A stretch of 27,831 nucleotides of DNA from Nitrospira sp. UBA5699 (GTDB taxonomy: Bacteria; Nitrospirota; Nitrospiria; Nitrospirales; Nitrospiraceae). The stretch lies in NCBI GenBank assembly GCA_002420105.1, contig DIHJ01000068.1, positions 22,308-50,138 on the forward strand, read 5' to 3'. The first letter of the stretch is position 1. Each line of letters opens with the position of its first letter. Position numbers and translations under genes: made by a program. The notes beneath the pieces were generated by a model. It was not told the origin of the DNA, ran no database searches, and saw only the letters and a list, made by a program, of their open reading frames with translations. Positions 14,642 through 21,257 of the stretch are shown piece by piece.

Positions 14642-15151
14642 ATGGGAATCACCACGCTATTGGTGTGCCTTCTGCCAGACAGCCGTCAGCCGGCATGGCC
14701 GGCATCGGTATTCAAGACATTGGCGCTCGGACTTACGATGCTCACCCTGTCGATGGTGACCGGCTGCGGATCGGGTGGGGAAGGTGACCCCGGCCCCATG
14801 ATTACCGATAGCACAACTCCTGTGAACGAAGGCTCTAACGGAGGCGGCACAGGCACTGGCTCCGGATCGGGCGACTCATCCTCACCTACGCCGGGAGGTG
14901 CCTCCGCGTTCTTGTCATGGGACCCTGTCGGAGACCCGAGCGTACTCGGCTATATCGTCCATTATGGAAAGAGTTCATCAGGGATGTTCGGATCCTGTTC
15001 GTACGAGCGTGCTACATTCTCGTCGTCTCCCTCAGCAACGATCACCGGCCTCGCGCCCAACACCACCTACTTTTTTGCGGTCAGCGCTTTTAATGGTCTT
15101 GAAAGTGCTTGTTCAGCTGAAGTGGCAACTGTGACCAGTTCGGCGATTTAA
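14642..15151 (+). CDS. Lipoprotein with a fibronectin type III domain
   Basis: A 169-residue predicted lipoprotein. A hydrophobic segment (about residues 23-40) ends in the lipobox VTGC with Cys42. Next is a Gly/Ser/Thr/Pro linker (43-87), then one FN3-like beta-sandwich starting at FLSWDPVGDPSVLGYIVHYG and including ATITGLAPNTTYFFAVSAFN, the typical FN3 end. Two cysteines in the domain may form a disulfide. ATG 14642 is chosen because GAAGGA lies 10 bases upstream; a TTG at 14624 in the same frame is less likely. Such single-FN3 lipoproteins are surface or periplasmic binding modules, and no specific ligand can be read. It is monocistronic with its own promoter. Confidence 0.8.
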   Translation: MGITTLLVCLLPDSRQPAWPASVFKTLALGLTMLTLSMVTGCGSGGEGDPGPMITDSTTPVNEGSNGGGTGTGSGSGDSSSPTPGGASAFLSWDPVGDPSVLGYIVHYGKSSSGMFGSCSYERATFSSSPSATITGLAPNTTYFFAVSAFNGLESACSAEVATVTSSAI

Positions 15152-15179
15152 TCCTCAACATTAGACCAGTAGGAATCCT

Positions 15180-15209
15180 GCACCCGACGTCACGTCTGGC
15201 GCCGGGTGC
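15180..15209 (+). terminator. Possible terminator hairpin after the FN3 lipoprotein gene
   Basis: GCACCCG (15180-15186) and CGGGTGC (15203-15209) are perfect complements across a 16-base loop, 28 bases after the stop codon. No T-run follows, so it is at best a weak intrinsic terminator. Confidence 0.3.
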
Positions 15210-15231
15210 GCGACGACCACGCCGGCATTCA

Positions 15232-15261
15232 TTGACTCCCCCACCCTCTGTTTGTTAGTTT
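15232..15261 (+). promoter_or_regulatory. Possible promoter of the transketolase gene
   Basis: TTGACT (15232-15237, 5 of 6) with TAGTTT (15256-15261, 3 of 6) at 18-base spacing, about 85 bases before the tkt start. The -10 match is weak. Confidence 0.25.
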
Positions 15262-15344
15262 CAAACCCCTCCGCCTGAAGCCGCGGTCTTCACGGAAAGA
15301 CCCTTCGCTTCCCTGGCGAACCCGTTCCACCAAAAGGAGATGGC

Positions 15345-17210
15345 ATGGCCGGTTCGACGTTATCCCGCGAACAGTTAGACGCACTGCACAACCACGCGAC
15401 GCACCTGCGCATCGAGAGCGTCCGCTCCACCAGCGAAGCCGGAAGCGGGCACCCCTCCAGCTGCTGCTCCGCGGCCGACCTCGTGGCGGCACTGTTTTTC
15501 TCGGTGATGCGGTATGACCCGAAGAATCCCAAAGCGCCCAACAGCGACCGGTTCGTGCTGTCGAAAGGTCATGCAGCCCCCCTGCTCTACGCCGCCTGGG
15601 CCGAAGCCGGACTCTTTCCCAAGAGCGACCTGCTGAAGCTACGGACGCTGAGTTCGGATCTGGAGGGCCACCCGACTCCGCGGCTGTCGTTCGTCGACAT
15701 GGCCACCGGCTCGCTGGGACAAGGATTGCCCGTCGGCGTCGGCATCGCCTTGAACGCAAAGTACGTCGACAAGCTCGACCATCGCACCTACGTGCTGATG
15801 GGCGACGGCGAATCGGTCGAAGGGTCGGTCTGGGAAGCGGCGGAAGTAGCCCGGCAACATCGCCTGGACAACCTCTGCGCGATCGTCGATGTCAACCGGC
15901 TCGGGCAGAGCGATCCCACGATGCTCCAGCACGACATGGACGCCTATCGCGCGCGCTGGAGCGGCTTCGGCTGGCACGCCATCGTAGTCGACGGGCACGA
16001 TCTTCCGGCTGTGCTGGCGGCATTCGACGAAGCGGCTCGTACCAAGAAGACCCCGACCGTGCTTCTGGCCAAGACCTTCAAGGGCAAGGGCGTTTCCTTC
16101 ATGGAAGACCATCCGAGCTGGCACGGGAAACCGGTTCCTCAAGGCGAGGAAACCCGGAAGGCCGTCGAGGAATTGACCGGGCGGCTGAAGCCGAACGGCG
16201 CGACGCTCACAATACAGAAACCGTCGGCCGCCGCTCTCGCCCCCTCGACAGCCGCTCCGCTTCCGGCCCCGCCCTACAAACCCGGCGAGTCCGCTGCGAC
16301 GCGCGAAGCGTTCGGCGTCGCGCTGGAAGCGCTGGGGGCCGTCAATCCCCTGGTCGTCGGCCTCGATGCGGACGTGAAGAATTCGACCTACACCGACAAG
16401 TTCGGCAAGAAATTTCCCGACCGGTTCTTCGAGAATTTCATCGCGGAGCAGAATATGCTGGGCGCAGCGGCAGGGCTTGCCGCCTGCGGCAAAGTCCCCT
16501 TCGCTGCGACCTTCGCCGCCTTCTTCACCCGCGCGTACGATTTCATCCGTATGGCGGCCATCAGCCAATCCAACATCAAGCTGGTGGGCACGCACGTCGG
16601 GGTCAGCATCGGGGAGGACGGCCCTTCGCAGATGGGCCTGGAGGACATCGCCATGATGGCCGCCCAGCCCGGGATCACCGTCCTCTACCCGTCGGATGCC
16701 ACCTCCATGTATCGCCTCGTCGAAACCGCGGCCAACCGCAAAGGGATGGTGTACCTCCGGGCGGGACGCCCGAAATCTCCCGTCCTCTATGGGCCGGAGG
16801 AACAGTTCCCGATCGGCGGCTCGAAGATCCTCCGGCACAGCGCATCCGACGCTCTCACGATCGTCGCGGCGGGAGTGACGCTCTTCGAAGCCCTCAAGGC
16901 CTACGACCGGCTGAAGACGGCGGGGATCTCCGTCCGGGTGATCGATCTCTACAGCATCGTTCCCATCGACCGCACGACCCTGCTCGACAACGCCAGAGCG
17001 ACGCAGGGCCGGATCCTCACGGTCGAAGATCACTATGCCCACGGAGGCCTCGGCGATGCCGTACTCGGTGCCGTCGCCACGGAGGGCATCAAGGTCCACA
17101 AGCTCGCGGTTCGGGCCATCCCCCACAGCGGGAAACCCGACGAACTTGTCGACCACTTTGGCATCGGAGCGCGATCCATTGTCGAAGCGGCGCAGCAAAT
17201 CATCAAGTAG
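15345..17210 (+). CDS. tkt: Transketolase (short, about 620 residues)
   Basis: Thiamine-diphosphate enzyme that transfers two-carbon units between sugar phosphates in the cytoplasm (pentose phosphate or related carbon pathways). Substrate and cofactor residues seen: GSGHPSS with His36, KGHAAP with His76, the TPP motif beginning GDGESVEG (153-155) with Asn184, and the catalytic glutamate in FIAEQNML (Glu368), followed by the pyrimidine-binding and C-terminal domains. Both halves are in one chain of 621 residues, like the shorter animal-type transketolases rather than the 660-residue E. coli type. A Pro/Ala-rich linker at about 293-312 joins the halves. AAAAGGAG precedes the ATG. Its 3' end overlaps the start of the Crp/Fnr regulator. 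Confidence 0.94.
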   Translation: MAGSTLSREQLDALHNHATHLRIESVRSTSEAGSGHPSSCCSAADLVAALFFSVMRYDPKNPKAPNSDRFVLSKGHAAPLLYAAWAEAGLFPKSDLLKLRTLSSDLEGHPTPRLSFVDMATGSLGQGLPVGVGIALNAKYVDKLDHRTYVLMGDGESVEGSVWEAAEVARQHRLDNLCAIVDVNRLGQSDPTMLQHDMDAYRARWSGFGWHAIVVDGHDLPAVLAAFDEAARTKKTPTVLLAKTFKGKGVSFMEDHPSWHGKPVPQGEETRKAVEELTGRLKPNGATLTIQKPSAAALAPSTAAPLPAPPYKPGESAATREAFGVALEALGAVNPLVVGLDADVKNSTYTDKFGKKFPDRFFENFIAEQNMLGAAAGLAACGKVPFAATFAAFFTRAYDFIRMAAISQSNIKLVGTHVGVSIGEDGPSQMGLEDIAMMAAQPGITVLYPSDATSMYRLVETAANRKGMVYLRAGRPKSPVLYGPEEQFPIGGSKILRHSASDALTIVAAGVTLFEALKAYDRLKTAGISVRVIDLYSIVPIDRTTLLDNARATQGRILTVEDHYAHGGLGDAVLGAVATEGIKVHKLAVRAIPHSGKPDELVDHFGIGARSIVEAAQQIIK

Positions 17211-17907
17211 CCCGGCCGCAGCTCCGCCCCAGGGCCAGCTCGCGCAGATTCCTCTCCTCAACATCCTGAGCGGGCAGGACCGTCAGCGCGTCCTGCACGA
17301 ACTCACCGAAGCCCGCTACGGCAAGGGCGAGTTCATTTTCCGCGAAGGCGATCCGACGGAATATTTCCACATCGTCAAGGAAGGCACGGTCAAGTGCGTT
17401 AAGTCCAACCCGGACGGGAAAGAATGCACCCTCAAAATGCTGATGCCGGGGGACCTTTTCTGCTGCGACGCCGCGGCCTTCGACGGATCCCGCCATCCCG
17501 GCACCGCCCAGCCCATGGGGGACGTCAGCATCCTGCGCATGAGCAAGAAGGCGTATTTCGAGATGCTGCGGCGAAGCCCGGACGCCGCGCTTGAAGTCAT
17601 CAAATACCTGGGCAACCGGCTGAACGAGGCACAGGAAAAGGCCAAGGTGCTGGCGCTCGAACGGGCCGATCAACGCCTCGCCGCCCTCCTCGTCGAACTG
17701 GGCGCGAGAAACGGGATCAAAGAGTCGCAAGGCATCCGATTGCCCCTGCGCCTCACCAGAGAAGACATGGCCAACATGGTCGGCACCACCACGGAAACCG
17801 TGATCAGAATCATGAGCCGTTTCAAACAGGACGATCTGGTCACCGGCACCGCCAACCGGCTCGTGATCCGCGATCTCGACCGGCTCAAGGCCATCGCCTC
17901 GGCCTGA
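17179..17907 (+). CDS. Crp/Fnr-family transcriptional regulator
   Basis: A cyclic-nucleotide-fold sensor domain (about residues 25-125, with FREGDPTEYFHIVKEGTVK and MPGDLFCCDAAAF), a long dimer helix, and a C-terminal winged helix (LTREDMANMVGTTTETVIRI, residues 192-211). In the recognition helix Glu206 and Arg210 match residues that CRP and FNR use to read the TGA half-site. It lacks the N-terminal cysteine cluster of FNR; its four cysteines (73, 83, 95, 96) lie in the sensor fold. No in-frame ATG suits the family. TTG 17179 with GGAG 9 bases upstream gives 242 residues and overlaps tkt by 32 bases; TTG 17158 is an alternative. An operator of CRP geometry lies just downstream, before nirK, making nirK a likely target. 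Confidence 0.88.
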   Translation: MSKRRSKSSSSPAAAPPQGQLAQIPLLNILSGQDRQRVLHELTEARYGKGEFIFREGDPTEYFHIVKEGTVKCVKSNPDGKECTLKMLMPGDLFCCDAAAFDGSRHPGTAQPMGDVSILRMSKKAYFEMLRRSPDAALEVIKYLGNRLNEAQEKAKVLALERADQRLAALLVELGARNGIKESQGIRLPLRLTREDMANMVGTTTETVIRIMSRFKQDDLVTGTANRLVIRDLDRLKAIASA

Positions 17908-17941
17908 AAACCGGCCGTTCCCTCGCCATCATTATCTTTCC

Positions 17942-17963
17942 AAACATGATATCCGTCATGTTT
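17942..17963. promoter_or_regulatory. Perfect CRP/FNR-geometry operator upstream of nirK
   Basis: Arms AAACATGA and TCATGTTT are exact inverse complements separated by six bases (TATCCG). The CRP consensus has the same 8+6+8 layout with arms AAATGTGA and TCACATTT, so the TGA core and spacing are shared. The centre lies 41.5 bases upstream of the transcription start predicted from the -10 box at 17982-17987. Confidence 0.7.
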
Positions 17964-17981
17964 TAAATCACGCGCTTTCGC

Positions 17982-17987
17982 TATCCT
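17982..17987 (+). promoter_or_regulatory. Predicted -10 box of nirK (activator-dependent promoter)
   Basis: TATCCT matches 4 of 6 bases of the sigma70 -10 consensus. The bases at the -35 position are poor (TGTTTT) and fall in the operator, as expected for a class II activated promoter. The predicted start is near 17994, leaving a leader of about 100 bases. Confidence 0.45.
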
Positions 17988-18000
17988 CGGCCTCAACAGA

Positions 18001-18013
18001 CGGACTCGGTCCG
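18001..18013. repeat. Short inverted repeat in the nirK leader
   Basis: CGGAC and GTCCG are exact complements with a 3-base spacer (TCG). It lies just after the predicted transcription start, so it could be a second protein site or a small RNA hairpin. Confidence 0.35.
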
Positions 18014-18022
18014 CCACATCAA

Positions 18023-18039
18023 TGACGGTATGTCCGTCA
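18023..18039. repeat. Second inverted repeat in the nirK leader
   Basis: TGACGG and CCGTCA are exact complements with a 5-base spacer (TATGT), 54 bases before the nirK ATG. It shares the GTCCG element with the repeat at 18001-18013. Confidence 0.4.
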
Positions 18040-18093
18040 CGGCCCGACCTCGGGCCTGTTGCTCCGGTTCAAACCAGAAGGAGGAGACGCTCC

Positions 18094-19053
18094 ATGAAAA
18101 CGACCCGTTCACGCCGGTCCCTCGCCCTCGCGGCAGGGTTCGGAACTCTCATGTTGACAGGGCTGACGGCACAGGTCCTGCCGGCCTCCGCGAAGACCCA
18201 TGACATCTCGATGACCGCGTTGGAAACCGACATCGTCATCGACGGCGGAGGGGAAAAGTATGCGGCCTGGACGTTCAACGGCACGGTCCCCGGTCCGGTC
18301 GTCCGCGTCACCGAAGGCGACACGATCAACTTCACGCTGACCAATCCGGCGACGAACAAGAACCCGCATGCCATGGACTTTCATGCGGCGGAAATCGACT
18401 TCCTCAAGAACTATCGGGCCATCAACGCCGGCGAAACGATCCGCTTCACGTTCACGGCCAAGAAGCCCGGGATTTTCTTCTATCACTGCGGCGCCCCCCC
18501 GATGATTCAACACGTCGCCCGCGGCATGTTCGGGGCCATCATCGTGGACCCGAAAGATGCCAAGGCCTGGCCGAAAGCAGACAGAGAGTATGTCCTCGTG
18601 CAATCGGAATATTTCAAGAACCCCAACGACGTGCAGGCGATGTTCGACCGGAAGTATGACGGCGTGATGTTCAACGGAGGCATCTTCAAGTACCATCCGT
18701 TCGTCACCGGCGGGGGAAAGCTCGATGCCAAGCCCGGCGAGCGCGTGCGCATTTACTTCGTCAACGCGGGACCGAACGAGTTTTCTTCGTTCCACCCGAT
18801 CGGCGAGATCTGGGACAACGTCTACGAAAGCGGCAATCCGGCCAACAGGCTGACCGGTGTGCAGACCTATGTGGTCGGACCGGGCAGCGCGGCCACGTTC
18901 GATGTGGTCGTCGAATCGGCCGGCGCCTATCCCTTGGTCACGCACTCGTTGACCGGAGCGCTCCGCGGAGCCATCGCCGTCCTCCTGGCGTCACCCGATG
19001 CCAAACCGATGCCGCTCATGCCGATGGTGCCATGGGAACTGCCGGCCAAGTAA
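18094..19053 (+). CDS. nirK: Copper-containing nitrite reductase, NirK type
   Basis: Reduces nitrite to nitric oxide in the periplasm. A 319-residue precursor with an export signal to about residue 33; SRRSLAL in it resembles a Tat motif. Two cupredoxin domains follow. All metal ligands align to known NirK. Type 1 copper: His92, Cys132, His140, Met145. Type 2 copper: His97, His131, His284. The proton-relay pair is Asp95 and His234. The strings HAMDFHAA and FYHCGAPP are diagnostic. AAGGAGGAG precedes ATG 18094 by 7 bases. The Crp/Fnr gene is directly upstream with an operator-like palindrome between. A 13-bp hairpin follows. An activity other than nitrite reduction (for example a related multicopper oxidase) is less likely given the complete active site. 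Confidence 0.88.
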   Translation: MKTTRSRRSLALAAGFGTLMLTGLTAQVLPASAKTHDISMTALETDIVIDGGGEKYAAWTFNGTVPGPVVRVTEGDTINFTLTNPATNKNPHAMDFHAAEIDFLKNYRAINAGETIRFTFTAKKPGIFFYHCGAPPMIQHVARGMFGAIIVDPKDAKAWPKADREYVLVQSEYFKNPNDVQAMFDRKYDGVMFNGGIFKYHPFVTGGGKLDAKPGERVRIYFVNAGPNEFSSFHPIGEIWDNVYESGNPANRLTGVQTYVVGPGSAATFDVVVESAGAYPLVTHSLTGALRGAIAVLLASPDAKPMPLMPMVPWELPAK

Positions 19054-19077
19054 GGCCGAAACCTCGACGTTCGTCCG

Positions 19078-19107
19078 CATCCGGCCGGCGTAATCGCCGG
19101 CCGGATG
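19078..19107 (+). terminator. 13-bp perfect hairpin after nirK (terminator or attenuator)
   Basis: Positions 19078-19090 and 19095-19107 are exact complements around a TAAT loop; the stem core is CCGGCCGGCG. It begins 24 bases after the nirK stop and is followed by a modestly T-rich ATCTCTTCATTT. It probably ends or reduces transcription into the downstream genes, or protects the nirK mRNA 3' end. Confidence 0.6.
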
Positions 19108-19138
19108 ATCATCTCTTCATTTGATGGGACGCGCGAAT

Positions 19139-19498
19139 ATGCAGTGGCCGATACCATCTCTGGCGGTCGTTCTTACCGTCAGTCTCGCCGCCGCGGCCTC
19201 CGCGGAATCGACAAGGGTGCGGGTTGCACTGCAACTCACGGGTGAGTCCTGCGCGGCGCAGCATCAGCGGCTAGTGACCTCACTATCCGCCATGAACGGA
19301 ATCCGGTTCGTCGATCTCTCATCGGTCCCGGGCCATGTTCTGGTGGACATCGATGCGCGTATACTGAGCGCCCATGACCTCACCCCTATCGTCCAGCAAC
19401 TCCTCACTTCAGCCGAGTGTCTGGCCGCGCCCATGGAATCCTGCATCTCGGCGACCGCCCTCAGCCGTACCGCCGATGCCTCCCGCTCCTCCCATTGA
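19139..19498 (+). CDS. Exported small protein, possibly degenerate heavy-metal-associated (HMA-like) domain
   Basis: A 119-residue protein with a signal peptide (hydrophobic core 6-20, cleavage near ASA at 22). The mature part reads like a beta-alpha-beta-beta-alpha-beta fold: VALQLTGESCAAQ, a helix, FVDLSSVPGHVLVDI, then LTPIVQQLLT. This resembles HMA copper chaperones, but the CxxC metal motif is reduced to a single Cys38 followed by Gln41. Two more cysteines (94, 102) lie near the end. I choose ATG 19139 because GGGA lies about 9 bases upstream; ATG 19124 is also in frame. Its place right after nirK suggests copper handling or maturation, which is inference. It overlaps the next gene by 23 bases. 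Confidence 0.6.
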   Translation: MQWPIPSLAVVLTVSLAAAASAESTRVRVALQLTGESCAAQHQRLVTSLSAMNGIRFVDLSSVPGHVLVDIDARILSAHDLTPIVQQLLTSAECLAAPMESCISATALSRTADASRSSH

Positions 19499-20159
19499 CC
19501 GCATCGTTCCCGCCGACCGGCGCGCCGCGTCGACGAACAACGCACATCGCCTCTCGACGGGATCTCTTCCGCTGTCGGCTCCCTGGATAATCGGGATTCT
19601 CCTCCTGTGCCCTCTCCCGACCTCGGCTCAGGAAGCGTTACTGGAAATCTTTCCCCTGCGCCCCTTCAACTTCGACGTAGCGCTCCGCCAACAGTCGTTC
19701 GCCCCGAACGACCGCGAAGTGACCCTGCAGGCCGGCATGACGGCCTTGCGATACGGCGACGGGGAACTGCGTCTCGGCTATCAGTATTTCAGCATCCACA
19801 CGGAAGACTTCAAGACGGATCAGCACGCCGTGTTCCTCAACCCGCGATGGAACAACATCCTGGACCTGCTGGACTTTCCCTCTTCCATGCCGCTCAACCG
19901 CCTGCTGCGGCACCTGCTGTTCGGCCCGCTCGAAGACCGCGCCATTCCCTATGTCGGCGCCTTGTTGGGCACCGTGGTCTCGGGCCAGGGACGCACCTCT
20001 CCCGGCCTGCTCTACGGCGGACAAGCCGGCGTGCGCTTTCCTGTCGCTCATGGAATCTCGCTCGATTTGAGCCTGCAATTCACGCAATATGAAGTCAACT
20101 TCCGTGGACAATCCGGAGAATCGCAGCAATGGCTCTTTTTGACCGGCATCCGCTATTGA
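19476..20159 (+). CDS. Predicted outer-membrane beta-barrel protein
   Basis: A 227-residue protein with a signal-like hydrophobic stretch at about residues 37-50 (WIIGILLLCPLPTSAQ). The mature part has alternating beta strands such as VTLQAGMTALRYG, LRLGYQYFSIHTE, LLYGGQAGVRFPV and LSLQFTQYEVNF, and a C-terminal aromatic residue (TGIRY), as in small outer-membrane barrels or acyloxyacyl-hydrolase-like proteins. The 36-residue region before the hydrophobic core is long for a signal peptide, and the start at ATG 19476 is the last ATG available, so the true start is uncertain. It overlaps both neighbouring genes, indicating one transcript. Function unknown. Confidence 0.6.
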   Translation: MPPAPPIDRIVPADRRAASTNNAHRLSTGSLPLSAPWIIGILLLCPLPTSAQEALLEIFPLRPFNFDVALRQQSFAPNDREVTLQAGMTALRYGDGELRLGYQYFSIHTEDFKTDQHAVFLNPRWNNILDLLDFPSSMPLNRLLRHLLFGPLEDRAIPYVGALLGTVVSGQGRTSPGLLYGGQAGVRFPVAHGISLDLSLQFTQYEVNFRGQSGESQQWLFLTGIRY

Positions 20160-21238
20160 TCCGCCCGGTTCGCGCCGCTCTGCGTCGGACATCGCAGGGC
20201 GCAGGCGACCTCGATCGCCGGACGTCTCCCCGCCCGGCCGGTCATCTGTTGCGACCGGTGCTGCTGATCCTCTGCCTGCTGCCGCTGCAAGGTTGCGGCT
20301 TGATCCTCGATGCGGTCGAACTGGTTTATCCGTTGACCACCAGTCAATTGGACGGCATCTGCCGCAGAGGCCAGGTGCAGGTCGGAATGGCGGTCGAACC
20401 CTTCCGCCCCTTCGTATTTCCCGCCGTCTGGACGGATGAAGGCGCCAGAGTGACCGGACTCGATGCGGAGCTGGTCCGCGCCGTCAGCGAGGCCCTCGCC
20501 GCCCATTGCGGGATCCCGGTCGAGCCGGTCCTGCACCTGGTCCGGTTCCGGGATCTCTTTTTACTGCTGAACGAAGGCCAACTGGATTTCTTCGTCTCAG
20601 CCGTCGACGCCGGAGTTCCCGCGCCCGAGCGTTCGGGATTCGCCTATTCGACTCCCTACTTTCCCGACGGCGGCATCAGCGGGATCACGAAGCAGCCGGA
20701 ACTCGTCGACCGGATCCGCGCGCGCCTGACCGACGGCGGCGACAGCCCGTCGTCCGCAGCGGTGCTGGAACGGCTGACCGTCGCCGTGCAGGAGGGAACC
20801 GCCGCGCACCTGTATGCCGGTGCCGTGGCAAAGCCGAAGCATCTCATCGTGTGCGATTCCCTCCCCGCCGCGTTCGAGTACGACGGTACCGCACCGATCG
20901 ACGTGATCCTGGGCTCACAACCCGTGTTGGAGTTCATGATCAGGACCATGCGGCACGAGTGGCGAATGCTGACGCGCGAGGCAGGCCGGCCGTTGATGTT
21001 CACCCAGGCCGGCTATGCCGTCGTGATGGCGGAGGAAAGCTATAGACTGCGCTGGCTGATGAACGACGTCATTTTCCGGCTCGGAGAAACCGGGCGCCTT
21101 CAGAGGATGCGGCATCGATGGCTCGAGGAGTCCTACGCCTACCCGCGACGGGCATCGACGGAGGGCCTGCCCTTCGACGTCAACAAGATGCCGGCTCACT
21201 ATGCGCAGGGCACCTGCCGAGAATCGTCCCCCCACTAA
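20129..21238 (+). CDS. Orphan family-3 solute-binding lipoprotein
   Basis: A 369-residue protein of the periplasmic amino-acid-binding fold. A hydrophobic stretch (44-55) ends in the lipobox LQGC with Cys56. The binding domain starts at RRGQVQVGMAVEPFRPF and shows DAELVRAVSEALAA, LNEGQLDFFVSAVDAG and TVAVQEGTAAHLY, all SBP family 3 features, ending with LGETGRLQRMRHRWL. No ABC permease or ATPase is nearby, so it may be a sensor or partner protein rather than a transporter component. ATG 20129 has GGAG 10 bases upstream and overlaps the previous gene by 31 bases; the 40 residues before the signal core are unusually long. Ligand unknown. Confidence 0.75.
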   Translation: MALFDRHPLLIRPVRAALRRTSQGAGDLDRRTSPRPAGHLLRPVLLILCLLPLQGCGLILDAVELVYPLTTSQLDGICRRGQVQVGMAVEPFRPFVFPAVWTDEGARVTGLDAELVRAVSEALAAHCGIPVEPVLHLVRFRDLFLLLNEGQLDFFVSAVDAGVPAPERSGFAYSTPYFPDGGISGITKQPELVDRIRARLTDGGDSPSSAAVLERLTVAVQEGTAAHLYAGAVAKPKHLIVCDSLPAAFEYDGTAPIDVILGSQPVLEFMIRTMRHEWRMLTREAGRPLMFTQAGYAVVMAEESYRLRWLMNDVIFRLGETGRLQRMRHRWLEESYAYPRRASTEGLPFDVNKMPAHYAQGTCRESSPH

Positions 21239-21257
21239 CCGCCGCCGAGGAGGTCCT

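Noticed and set aside
14161..14655. 164-codon minus-strand frame in the AT-richer gap
   Set aside because: Codon use is unlike the neighbours, no domain or ribosome binding site is seen, and it runs into the lipoprotein gene on the other strand.
15639..17264. 541-codon minus-strand frame antisense to transketolase
   Set aside because: Transketolase has all catalytic motifs; the antisense frame has composition bias only.
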